A DNA stretch of 64,000 nt from Variovorax flavidus (GTDB lineage: Bacteria; Pseudomonadota; Gammaproteobacteria; Burkholderiales; Burkholderiaceae_C): NCBI RefSeq assembly GCF_030317145.1, contig NZ_JASZYE010000003.1, forward strand, positions 186,001 to 250,000, written 5' to 3'. The notes beneath the pieces were generated by a model. That model made no database searches and was not told where the DNA came from. It saw nothing but the letters and a program-made list of their open reading frames with translations. Of this stretch, positions 17,038-25,216 are shown in pieces. Every line of letters starts with the position of its first letter. Within the stretch, counting starts at the first letter, position 1. Both the position numbers and the translations under genes were made by a program.

Positions 17038-17975
17038 GGAGGTGTCCTGCGTTGCGGCGCGCCGGCCAGCAGCAACGCCAGCGTCATAGCGAGAGAGGGC
17101 ATCAGCGCCACTTCGATGACCACAATCAGCGGCTTCGCGTAGCCCTCGGGATAGGCGAGGAACGCACCCGCGATGGCAACGCCCGTGAACCCGATGGCAA
17201 TGAACACCGCCGGCCCGGCCACCAGCACGGTGCGCAGCCAGACGCGGCTGACGGGCGGCGCATCGGCCAGGCCCGCCATCATCACGAGCAGCCACATCGC
17301 CGCGAGGATGGTCGCGCCCTGGAACTTGCCGCCCGGATCATCGGCGCCCACCCACAGGATGTAGATGGCGACGACGATCCCGATGGGCGGCAGCACCCGC
17401 GCGAAGTACGCGAGGATGCCGTTGGGGTCGGCCGGCTGCGCGGGGCCGGGACGACCGCCCCATGCGCGGTCCGGTGCCAGCGACCACACGCCGACCAGCG
17501 CGAACAGCAGCACGACGGCTTCGAGCAGCGTGTCCATCGCACGGAAGGAGAGCAGCACCGCCGTGATCGGGTTGCCGACGCCGGTCGAGGCGATGTTGGC
17601 GGCCACCTGGGGCGCGAGCGTCGGCGAGGGATCGGGCAATGCGAGCACGCACACGGCGATGACCCCGGCGACGCCGACTGCAGCCACCGCGGCCAGCACG
17701 CGCGTGAGCAGCCCCGGCCGGTCCGCGAGCGCTGCGGCCTCCGTCCGGCGCAGGCGCGAGGCGGCACCGACCAGCAACGCACCGGTCAGGCCGGCGCCGA
17801 TCGCGGCTTCCGTCATCGCCACGTCGATCGCCGACAGCTGGAGCCACACCAGCGTGAGCAGCAGCCCATAGGGAATGAAGCCCGCGACCGCCGCGAAGGT
17901 GTCGCGCGCGAAGACGGTCCAGGCCGCCAGCCCGAGGAACAGGAGCGCCAGTGCGATGTTCAGGGTCAGGCTCAT
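17034..17975 (-). CDS. mrpB: MrpB-like subunit fused to a MrpA-C-terminal (DUF4040/MbhD-like) domain
   Basis: 313 residues. The first about 80 residues contain the pattern LSAIDVAMTEAAIGAGLTGALLVGA, which is the DUF4040/MbhD segment found at the C-terminal end of MrpA. The second half has ARVLPPIGIVVAIYILWVGADDPGGKFQGA, the MnhB/MrpB signature. So parts of MrpA and MrpB are joined in one chain and no full-length MrpA is encoded nearby. The overlap with neighbours is 4 nt on both sides, typical of tight translational coupling. Expected location is the inner membrane, as part of the antiporter complex. Confidence 0.85.
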   Translation of the reverse strand: MSLTLNIALALLFLGLAAWTVFARDTFAAVAGFIPYGLLLTLVWLQLSAIDVAMTEAAIGAGLTGALLVGAASRLRRTEAAALADRPGLLTRVLAAVAAVGVAGVIAVCVLALPDPSPTLAPQVAANIASTGVGNPITAVLLSFRAMDTLLEAVVLLFALVGVWSLAPDRAWGGRPGPAQPADPNGILAYFARVLPPIGIVVAIYILWVGADDPGGKFQGATILAAMWLLVMMAGLADAPPVSRVWLRTVLVAGPAVFIAIGFTGVAIAGAFLAYPEGYAKPLIVVIEVALMPSLAMTLALLLAGAPQRRTPP

Positions 17976-18271
17976 GGCTTCGGCCCCTCGCGGCGCACGG
18001 CGCGCGCAATGAGCTGGGACACCGTGGCGGAACCCAGCAGGACGAGAAACCAGACGAGCACCAGCTTGCAGGCCGTCGAGAGGCTGTCCACCTGCGGGAG
18101 CAGCCCCAGCACCACGAGCCCCAGCCCCAGGTTGTCGGCCTTGGTGAGCGCGTGCAGCCGCGTGAAGGTGTCGGGAAAGCGCAGCAGGCCCACGCTGCCG
18201 GCGAGAAAGAAGAACGCGCCCGCGCAGATGGCGACGATGGTGAAGATGTCGGCGGCGAGGTTCGTGGTCAT
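17972..18271 (-). CDS. mrpG: MrpG-like antiporter subunit
   Basis: 99 residues, three hydrophobic helices. The pattern GSVGLLRFPDTFTRLHALTKADNLGLGLVVLG is the signature of MrpG/PhaG/MnhG. Its ATG overlaps the stop of the MrpF-like gene and its stop overlaps the start of the MrpB-like gene, by 4 nt each. Small Mrp subunits E, F and G are needed for assembly and activity of the complex in characterised systems. Confidence 0.92.
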   Translation of the reverse strand: MTTNLAADIFTIVAICAGAFFFLAGSVGLLRFPDTFTRLHALTKADNLGLGLVVLGLLPQVDSLSTACKLVLVWFLVLLGSATVSQLIARAVRREGPKP

Positions 18272-18549
18272 CGGTCGCTCCCCGCATCGTCCCGCACGGT
18301 GGTGGCGCCGGCCTTCACGAAGGCGATGGCGGCAAAGGCCGCGAGGATCGACAGCGTCAGCACCACGTCGATGACGGCATCCATGTCGATCGCCGCGCCC
18401 GCCAGCAGCAGCGCCGCGATGCCGCCGGTGCCGAAGAGCTGCACGGCCATCATGCGATCGACGTTGCCAGGGCCGCGCAGGATGCAGATCAGGCCCAGCG
18501 CGACCATCGCGAGCACGAAGGCGGTGGCGCCGATCAGGAAGCTAGTCAT
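18268..18549 (-). CDS. mrpF: MrpF-like antiporter subunit
   Basis: 93 residues with three hydrophobic helices and the MrpF pattern LRGPGNVDRMMAVQLFGTGGIAALLL. The start overlaps the end of the MrpE-like gene by 8 nt, and its stop overlaps the start of the MrpG-like gene by 4 nt. Position and size match MrpF/PhaF of characterised antiporters. Confidence 0.92.
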   Translation of the reverse strand: MTSFLIGATAFVLAMVALGLICILRGPGNVDRMMAVQLFGTGGIAALLLAGAAIDMDAVIDVVLTLSILAAFAAIAFVKAGATTVRDDAGSDR

Positions 18550-19042
18550 GGCCCTCCCCCACCATCAACGCCTTGGTCAGCAGCTGTTCCTCTTCGGCCA
18601 TGTGCTGTGCGAGCGGCTGGTCCATGTCCAGGCAGTGATAGACGATGGCGGTCTCGGTCTCGCCCACCGGAACGGAGCCCGGCAGCAGGCTCATGATCGA
18701 GGCGAACTCGTTGCGAGCCAGCCCCGGCGGAAAACCCACCGGCGCCGAGACGAACCCCGGTCGCATCGGCATGCGCGGATCGAGCGCGCGGCGGGCCACG
18801 TCGATGCCGGCCAGCACCGACTGCCACAGGAAATGCGGCACGAACCCCAGCAGCGCGCGGAAGCGCACGTGCCCCGCCTCGCGCGGAAGAAGGTGCAGGC
18901 TCGTCCAGGTCGCGGCGACGGTGGACAGCACGCCGAAGCCGAGGTCGGCCGGCTTCACGCTAGGCATCAGCACCAGCCACAGCGCCAGGAACATCAAGCC
19001 GCGCGTCAGCACGGTGCCGGCCAATGTGGGCGTGCGCGTCAT
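18542..19042 (-). CDS. mrpE: MrpE-like antiporter subunit
   Basis: 166 residues. Two N-terminal hydrophobic helices are followed by a soluble domain holding the family motif NEFASIMSLLPGSVPVGE and later IVYHCLDMD; this is the MrpE/PhaE/MnhE layout. The ATG at 19042 overlaps the stop of the 204-residue protein upstream (ATGA), so that protein belongs to the same translational chain. The gene opens the E-F-G-B-C-D run. Confidence 0.92.
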   Translation of the reverse strand: MTRTPTLAGTVLTRGLMFLALWLVLMPSVKPADLGFGVLSTVAATWTSLHLLPREAGHVRFRALLGFVPHFLWQSVLAGIDVARRALDPRMPMRPGFVSAPVGFPPGLARNEFASIMSLLPGSVPVGETETAIVYHCLDMDQPLAQHMAEEEQLLTKALMVGEGHD

Positions 19043-19653
19043 GACGACGCTCCTTCGGCGCCTGCGCAGACCAGATGCACGTCCATGCGGCTCAGCCGCT
19101 CGTACAGCCGCATCTCCTCGCGGATCGGCCACCAGTCGTACAGGAAGATCTCCATCGGCCGCCACAGGGCGACCCAGCCGCCGATGACCAGGCTCTCCTG
19201 TACGAGCCGCGTGTAGCGCTCCTTGTCGAAGAGGCCCGCGATGAATTCGCCGACGAAGAAGGCGATCGCCAGGAACACGAGCCCGATCAGCAGGCTGATG
19301 CGGCCCAGACGCAGCAGGCGCCGCATCTGCCGCCGGGTGGCAAGCGCACGCTGGCGGAAGTACTCGCCGACGGCATCGCGCAGCATCGAGGCGGCTTCCG
19401 GTGTCGCGGTGTGGCTGTCGATGCGCACGACCAGCGCCAGCGGGCGGCTCGCCTGCACTTCGCGGGCCCAGTCGACGATGTAGTCCTGCGCCTTCGGATC
19501 GAGGTCACGCTCCCGGAACGGCGCCGGGTCCATTGAGTTGAAGAGTTGCCGCAGCTCCGCGACGTGCAGTTCGAGCACCGCGCGGCCGTCTGCGACCGGG
19601 CCCTCTCCGGAGGGCAGCCCGGCGGTTGCTGCGGATGCGGGGATCGGAGTCAA
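19039..19653 (-). CDS. Two-TM protein of unknown function between RND permease and Mrp-like genes
   Basis: 204 residues. A polar N-terminal domain of about 115 residues is followed by two hydrophobic helices (ISLLIGLVFLAIAFFVGEFI, and VIGGWVALWRPMEIFLYDWW) and a charged tail. I do not recognise a family. The start is probably TTG 19653, which has GAGGGG seven nt upstream; the next in-frame ATG (19533) has no ribosome-binding site. It begins 18 nt after the RND permease stop and overlaps the MrpE-like start by 4 nt, so it physically bridges the two systems and is a candidate coupling or assembly factor. That role is inference. Confidence 0.7.
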   Translation of the reverse strand: MTPIPASAATAGLPSGEGPVADGRAVLELHVAELRQLFNSMDPAPFRERDLDPKAQDYIVDWAREVQASRPLALVVRIDSHTATPEAASMLRDAVGEYFRQRALATRRQMRRLLRLGRISLLIGLVFLAIAFFVGEFIAGLFDKERYTRLVQESLVIGGWVALWRPMEIFLYDWWPIREEMRLYERLSRMDVHLVCAGAEGASS

Positions 19654-19671
19654 GCGGATGCCCCTCGTCCA

Positions 19672-22600
19672 TCACGCCGGATCTGTCGCGGGACCAAGGG
19701 CCTCATCACGCGGCGGCGGCTTTTCCTTGCCGAACACCGTCACGTACACCGTCGGCAGGAACACCAGCGTCAGCAGCGTGGCCACCAGCAGGCCGCCCAT
19801 GATGGCGAAGGCCATCGACCCCCAGAAGACGGTCGGCGCGATCGGGATCAGGCCCAGCACGGTCGATATCGAGGTCAGCATCATCGGGCGCATGCGCGAC
19901 GTGCCGGAGGCCATGACCGCATCGATGACGCTCTGGCCTTCGGCGCGGTAGGTCTCGATCTGCACGATCAGGATCACCGCGTTCTTCGCGATCATCCCGA
20001 TCAGCGCCAGGATGCCGAGGATGGCGACGAAGCCCAGCGGCCGGTTGAACAGCAGCAGCGTAAGGACCACGCCGATCAGCCCCAGCGGCATGATGCAGAC
20101 CACCATCGCCAGCCGCCGGAAGCTCACCAGCAGCACCATCATGCTCACCAGCATCAGCACGATCATCAGCGGCACGACGGCGTACACCGAGGCGCTCGAC
20201 GCGGCGCTCTCCTCGAACAGGCCGCCGGTCTCGACCTTGTAGCCCTTCGGCAGCTTGGCGTTGAACTCGACCATCCTCGGCGCGAGTTTCTCGACCACCT
20301 CGTCCGGCAGCACGCCGTGGATGACGTCGGCGCGCACCGTCAGCGTGGGCAGGCGGTTGCGCCGCCAGATGAGCGGCAGCTCCTGCTCCTCGGTGAAGGT
20401 CGCGAACTGGCTCAGCGGCACCATGCGCCCGGTGGGCGTCGGCACCTGCAGCGAACTCAGGGTCTGGAAGGACACGCGCTGCTCGTCGGTGGCGCGGGCG
20501 ACGACGTTGATCAGGTAGATGTCGTCGCGCACCTGCGTGACCGGCGATCCGGTGACCGCCGCGTTCAGGATGCCCGACAGCGTGCGCGTGCTCACGCCGA
20601 GTTGCCGCGCCTCGTCCTGGTTGATGTGCACCCGGACCTGCCGGGCGGGTTCCATCCAGTCGTAGTTGACGTGACGCACGCGCGCATCGGAGCCCAGCAC
20701 GTCGGCCAGTTCGAGCGCGTACTTGCGCACCTGGTTCGTGTCCGGCCCGGTCACGCGGTATTGCAGCGGCCAGCCCACCGGCGGCCCGAGTTCGAGCGGG
20801 GACACGCGCGCCACCACATCGGGGAACTGCTCGGCCAATGCCTTCTCCAGTTTCAGCTGGAGCCTGTCGCGCGCATCGAGATCCTTGGCGACCACGACGA
20901 ACTGCGCGAAGAACGGATTGGCGAGCTGCACGTTGAGCGTGAGGATGAAGCGGATCGCACCGCGCCCGACGTAGGTGCTGAAGTGGTCGACATCGGCGTC
21001 TTCCTTCAGCAGGGCCTCGAAGCGCTCCGCCTGGGCCTGCGTCGCATGGATCGAGGCGTTCTGCCGCAAGGTCATGTCGATCGTCAGCTCGGGACGGTCC
21101 GATGCCGGGAAGAACTGCCGCGGCACGAACTGCAGCAGGAAGATCGTCACGGCGAACGCGGCGATGGTCAGCCCGATGGTCAGCCACTTGGCGCGAATCG
21201 CGCCCCGCAGGAAGCTGCCGTAGATCTGGACCACCTTGCTCGGCTTGGGCGGCTCGGCATCGGGCTTGGGCGCCTTCAGGATCGCCTTGCCGACCAGCGG
21301 CGAGAAGATCACCGCACCGAGCCAGGACACGATGAGCGCAATGGCGACGACCGCGAAGATCGAGAAGGTGTACTCGCCCGCGGAACTCCTCGCGAAGCCG
21401 ATCGGCACGAAGCTCGAGATCGACACCAGCGTGCCGATCAGCATCGGCGCGGCCAGCGTGCGGTAGGCGAAGGTCGCGGCCTGGTCCTTGGTGTCCCCGG
21501 CCGCGAGCCGGTTGATCATCGCGTCCACGGTGGTCATCGCGTCGTCGACGAGCAGGGTCAGCGCGATGATCAGCGCGCCGAGCGAGACGCGGTGCAGGTC
21601 GATGTTCAGCACGTCCATGATGGCAAACACGATCGCCAGCGTGAGCGGGATCGACAGCGCCACCACCGTGCCCGGACGCACGCCGAGGCTCACGAAGCTG
21701 CACACCAGGATGATGATGATGGCCTGCCACAGCGAGGCCATGAAGTCGTTGATGGCGACGTCGACCGTGACGGCCTGGTCGGCGACCAGCGTGGGCTGGA
21801 TGCCGTGCGGCAGGTTCGCCGTGATGTCGGCCATCTCGACGCGGATGTTGCGGCCGAGCGCGAGGATGTCGCCGGCATCGCGCATCGCGATCGCCAGCCC
21901 GATCGCCGGCTTGCCGTTGACGCGGAACATCGGCTGCGGCGGATCGACGAAGCCGCGCCGCACGGTCGCGATGTCGCCGAGGCGGATGATGCGGTTGCCG
22001 AGGACGAGATTGACCGCCTCGATGTCGCGCTCCGAATCGAAGGCGCCGGTGACGCGCATGAACACGCGCTCCTGCTCGGTCTGGATGGTGCCGGCCGGCC
22101 GCACGATGTTCTGCGCCTGCAGCGCGCCGACGATGGTCGGAAAGTCCAGCCGCAGGCCGGCGAGCCGCTCGGTGGAGAACTCGATGTAGATCTGCTCGTC
22201 CTGCGCGCCCATCACCTCGATCTTCGAGACGTCGGGCACCTGTAGCAGGCGCGAGCGGGCGGACTCGACGTAGTCGCGCAGTTCGCGGAAGGTGAAGCCG
22301 TCCGCCGTGAAGGCGTAGATGATGCCGAAGGTGCTGCCGAAGTCGTCGTTGAAGAACGGCCCGACCACGCCGGCCGGCAATGTCTGCCGCATGTCGCCGA
22401 TGTTGCGGCGCACCTGGTACCAGATGTCCGGGACCTCGCCCGGCGGCGTCGACTGCTTCAGGTCGACGAAGATCGTCGTCTGGCCCGCGACCGTGTAGCT
22501 GCGCACCCGGTCGAGATGGTTGGTCTCCTGCAGCGTGCGTTCGAGCCGCTCGGTAACCTGCTGCAGTGTCTCGTCCACGGTGGCGCCGGGCCAGCCTGCC

Positions 22601-22752
22601 GCCACCACCATGGTGCGGAAGGTGAAGACCGGATCTTCCGCTCGCCCCAGCCGGATGAAGGACAGCGTCCCCGCGATCACCGCGATGATCATCAGGAAGA
22701 TCACCAGCGAGCGCTTGGAAAGCGCCCACTCCGACAGGTTCGGGCCGATCAC
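19672..22752 (-). CDS. RND efflux permease (AcrB/MexB-like HAE family)
   Basis: 1026 residues, the usual RND length. It starts NLSEWALSKRSLVIFLMI, has the large periplasmic loops after TM1 and TM7, and in TM4 the proton-relay acidic pair in LTLLVDDAMTTVDAM. The protein would use the proton gradient to export drugs, solvents or other amphiphiles with its adaptor and outer-membrane factor. The start overlaps the adaptor stop by 4 nt. The outer-membrane factor is not next but lies 6.2 kb downstream at 12032-13471, after the Mrp-like block on the same strand. The substrate cannot be predicted from the sequence. Confidence 0.93.
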   Translation of the reverse strand: MIGPNLSEWALSKRSLVIFLMIIAVIAGTLSFIRLGRAEDPVFTFRTMVVAAGWPGATVDETLQQVTERLERTLQETNHLDRVRSYTVAGQTTIFVDLKQSTPPGEVPDIWYQVRRNIGDMRQTLPAGVVGPFFNDDFGSTFGIIYAFTADGFTFRELRDYVESARSRLLQVPDVSKIEVMGAQDEQIYIEFSTERLAGLRLDFPTIVGALQAQNIVRPAGTIQTEQERVFMRVTGAFDSERDIEAVNLVLGNRIIRLGDIATVRRGFVDPPQPMFRVNGKPAIGLAIAMRDAGDILALGRNIRVEMADITANLPHGIQPTLVADQAVTVDVAINDFMASLWQAIIIILVCSFVSLGVRPGTVVALSIPLTLAIVFAIMDVLNIDLHRVSLGALIIALTLLVDDAMTTVDAMINRLAAGDTKDQAATFAYRTLAAPMLIGTLVSISSFVPIGFARSSAGEYTFSIFAVVAIALIVSWLGAVIFSPLVGKAILKAPKPDAEPPKPSKVVQIYGSFLRGAIRAKWLTIGLTIAAFAVTIFLLQFVPRQFFPASDRPELTIDMTLRQNASIHATQAQAERFEALLKEDADVDHFSTYVGRGAIRFILTLNVQLANPFFAQFVVVAKDLDARDRLQLKLEKALAEQFPDVVARVSPLELGPPVGWPLQYRVTGPDTNQVRKYALELADVLGSDARVRHVNYDWMEPARQVRVHINQDEARQLGVSTRTLSGILNAAVTGSPVTQVRDDIYLINVVARATDEQRVSFQTLSSLQVPTPTGRMVPLSQFATFTEEQELPLIWRRNRLPTLTVRADVIHGVLPDEVVEKLAPRMVEFNAKLPKGYKVETGGLFEESAASSASVYAVVPLMIVLMLVSMMVLLVSFRRLAMVVCIMPLGLIGVVLTLLLFNRPLGFVAILGILALIGMIAKNAVILIVQIETYRAEGQSVIDAVMASGTSRMRPMMLTSISTVLGLIPIAPTVFWGSMAFAIMGGLLVATLLTLVFLPTVYVTVFGKEKPPPRDEALGPATDPA

Positions 22753-23870
22753 TGCGCAGCCTCGAGCATCCGGACCTTCTGGCCGGGCCGCAGCGCCTGC
22801 ACGCCCGCGGTCACGACCACATCGCCGGGCGCAAGCCCCGACGTGACCTGAACGCGCGAGGCGTCATACGCACGCACCTCGATCGCGCGGGCCGATACCG
22901 TGCCGGCCTTCGGATCGACCACCCACACGGATGCGCTCTTGCCCGACCGGGTCAGCGCCGACGCCGGTATGTCGATGGCGGGAGCGCTGTCGAGCTTCAT
23001 GCGCCCGTTCACCGTCGTGCCCAGGCGCATGGCGGCGGGAGCGTTGAGCAGGCGGACCCTGACGCTGAACGTGCCGGTCACCGGATCGGCCCGGGGCGAG
23101 ACCTCGCGCACCTGGCCCTTGGCGGTGATGTTCGGATCGCTCACGAGCGAAACGGTGATCTCGGGGTTCGACGGCGTAGTGTTCTTGACCTGAGCGGGCA
23201 CATCGAAGACGGCATCGCGCGCGCCCTCCCTCGCCACCTGGATGATCATCCGACCGGCTTGCACCACCTCGCCCGGCTCCGGCCCGCGTGCCGTCACGAT
23301 GCCGGACACGTCGGAGACCAGGCGCGTGTAGCTCAGCCGGTTCTGCGCGAGCGTCACCAGCGACTGGGCAGACTCGACCTGCGACTGCGCCACCTTCAGC
23401 AGCGCCTCGGCCTGCTCGAAGGAAGCGCGCGAGACCGCGTCCTCCTTGAGCAGGTCTCGCAGGCGCGCGTGGTTGTTGCGGGCCTCCACGCCCTGGGCCT
23501 GCGCTGCCGACAATTGCGCCCGCGCGGACTGCAGGCTGCTTTCCTCGTTCAGCGGATCGAGCCGTGCCAGCACCTGGCCGGGCTTCACCCGGTCGCCGAT
23601 CTCGACATTGCGCTCGATCAGCCTGCCGTCGATGCGGAAGGACTGGTTGATCTCGGTCTGCGCCTGCACGGTGCCGGTGAGGGTCACGGTGTCGCCGATC
23701 GAGCGCGTCTCGATCGTCATCACGCGGACCGGCCGGATCTCCGCCACCGGCGCTTCGTCGCCGCGCTTGCACGCCGAGAGCAACGCCAGCGCCGCCAGCG
23801 CCGCCAGCGCGAGGACGGTTGTCGTTCTGTGTAGATGGCCAACTCGCTGGACAGTGGATTTCACAGACAC
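22749..23870 (-). CDS. RND efflux periplasmic adaptor (membrane fusion) lipoprotein
   Basis: 373 residues. A lipobox LSAC (Cys 34) follows a hydrophobic signal. Then come the HlyD/AcrA-type barrel-sandwich (GTVQAQTEINQSF..., IGDRVKPGQVLARLD), an alpha-helical hairpin (about 105-180) and the second lipoyl half (SGIVTARGPEPGEVV). It would link the inner-membrane permease to the outer-membrane channel. The start is GTG 23870 with AGGAC at good distance; the frame does not begin with ATG. It is the first gene of the long minus-strand unit and lies 55 nt after arcA, separated by a terminator-like hairpin. Confidence 0.92.
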   Translation of the reverse strand: MSVKSTVQRVGHLHRTTTVLALAALAALALLSACKRGDEAPVAEIRPVRVMTIETRSIGDTVTLTGTVQAQTEINQSFRIDGRLIERNVEIGDRVKPGQVLARLDPLNEESSLQSARAQLSAAQAQGVEARNNHARLRDLLKEDAVSRASFEQAEALLKVAQSQVESAQSLVTLAQNRLSYTRLVSDVSGIVTARGPEPGEVVQAGRMIIQVAREGARDAVFDVPAQVKNTTPSNPEITVSLVSDPNITAKGQVREVSPRADPVTGTFSVRVRLLNAPAAMRLGTTVNGRMKLDSAPAIDIPASALTRSGKSASVWVVDPKAGTVSARAIEVRAYDASRVQVTSGLAPGDVVVTAGVQALRPGQKVRMLEAAQ

Positions 23871-23898
23871 GGGGGTCGTCCTATCAATAAATGAACAG

Positions 23899-23920
23899 GG
23901 GCGGCTGCTTGCTGCCGCCC
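23899..23920 (-). terminator. Putative rho-independent terminator after arcA
   Basis: On the minus strand GGGCGGC / GCCGCCC forms a perfect 7-bp stem with an 8-nt loop, followed by CTGTTCATTTATTG, a T-rich run. It lies 6-27 nt past the arcA stop and before the RND adaptor start, so it probably ends the arcDA transcript and implies a separate promoter or read-through for the RND/Mrp-like unit. Confidence 0.6.
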
Positions 23921-23925
23921 TGAGC

Positions 23926-25182
23926 TCAGAAGTCCACCGGATCGCGGACGATGGGGCAGGTCATGCAGTGGCCGCCGCCACGACCACGGCCCAGTTCGGC
24001 GCCGACGATCGTCACCACTTCGATGCCCTGCTTGCGCAGCAGCGTGTTGGTGTAGGTGTTGCGGTCGTACGCATAAACCACGCCCGGCGAGGCGCACACC
24101 AGGTTCGCGCCGCTGTCCCACTGGGTGCGCTCGCGCTGGTAGTCGCTGCCGCCGGCCTCCACGACGCGCAGCTTCTTGAAGCCCAGCGCCTGCGCCACGA
24201 CGTCGACGAAGGGCTTGTTCTCCGCATGCAGCTCGACCCCGCTCGGATGGCTGCTCGGGCGGTAGGAGTAGGTGCGCGTCTGGTTCATGAAGTCGGGCGC
24301 GAGCAGCACGCAGTCGCGGTCTGCGAAGGTGAAGACGGTGTCCAGGTGCATCGCCGCACGGATCTTGGGCATGGCCGCGACGATCACGCGCTCGGCCGCG
24401 CCTTTCTTGAACAGCGTCGCCGCGAGCTGGCTGATCGCCTGGCGCGAGGTGCGCTCGCTCATGCCGATGAGGACATTGCCCTTGCCGATGGGCATCACGT
24501 CGCCGCCTTCGAGCGTGGCGAGGCCGTGGTCCTGGGTCGGGTCGCCCCACCACACGTTGACCTTGCCTGCGAAGTCGGGATGGAACTTGTAGATGGAGGT
24601 GGTGAGGATGGTCTCCTCGTGGCGCGCGGGCCAGTACAGCGGATTGAGGGTGACGCCGCCATAGATCCAGCAGGTGGTGTCCCGCGTGTAGAGGGTATTG
24701 GGCAGGGGTGGCAGCAGGTACTCGGTCGCACCGGCGGCTTCGCGGGCGACTTCCAGCGCCTTGCCGCCGTGCGCATCCGGAAAGTCATGGGTCGACAGGC
24801 CGCCGATCAAGGTCTCGGCCAGCGCGCGGTTGTCGAGCCCTTCGAGGTAGCTGCGCAATTCGTCGATGAAGCCGAGGCCGACCTGATTGGGCACGACCTG
24901 GTTGTCGAGAATCCACTTCTTGCCTTCCGGCACCGCAACGGTCTCGGCGAGCAGGTTGTGCATCTCCAGCACCTCGACGCCGCGGTCCCGCATCTTGGTG
25001 ACGAAGTCGAAGTGGTCGCGCTTGGCGTTTTCCACCCACAGCACGTCGTCGAAGAGCAGCTGGTCGCAGTTGCTCGGGGTGAGGCGCGAGTGCGCCAGGC
25101 CCGGCGCACACACCATCACCTTGCGCAGCTGGCCTACTTCGGAGTGGACCCCGAATGCGGTGGGTTTTGTCTCTGTTGCCAT
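23926..25182 (-). CDS. arcA: Arginine deiminase
   Basis: 418 residues, the family length. All catalytic residues are in place: Asp in YTRDTT (168), Glu in LEGGDVM (225), His and Asp in HLDTVF (279, 281) and the nucleophilic Cys 406 in [16 protein letters not shown]. It converts arginine to citrulline and ammonia in the cytoplasm. ATG 25182 is preceded by GGAGAAC. The arginine/ornithine antiporter gene arcD lies 34 nt upstream on the same strand. The usual partners arcB (catabolic ornithine carbamoyltransferase) and arcC (carbamate kinase) are absent from the window on either side. Confidence 0.96.
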   Translation of the reverse strand: MATETKPTAFGVHSEVGQLRKVMVCAPGLAHSRLTPSNCDQLLFDDVLWVENAKRDHFDFVTKMRDRGVEVLEMHNLLAETVAVPEGKKWILDNQVVPNQVGLGFIDELRSYLEGLDNRALAETLIGGLSTHDFPDAHGGKALEVAREAAGATEYLLPPLPNTLYTRDTTCWIYGGVTLNPLYWPARHEETILTTSIYKFHPDFAGKVNVWWGDPTQDHGLATLEGGDVMPIGKGNVLIGMSERTSRQAISQLAATLFKKGAAERVIVAAMPKIRAAMHLDTVFTFADRDCVLLAPDFMNQTRTYSYRPSSHPSGVELHAENKPFVDVVAQALGFKKLRVVEAGGSDYQRERTQWDSGANLVCASPGVVYAYDRNTYTNTLLRKQGIEVVTIVGAELGRGRGGGHCMTCPIVRDPVDF

Positions 25183-25216
25183 GACGTTCTCCTGTGTGAG
25201 TACCCAGCCGGAGTGG

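Noticed and set aside
19546..22245. An open frame of 899 codons antisense to the RND permease
   Set aside because: Composition is dominated by Arg, Ala, Asp and His, typical of antisense frames in high-GC DNA. The opposite strand encodes a conserved RND permease with all motifs.
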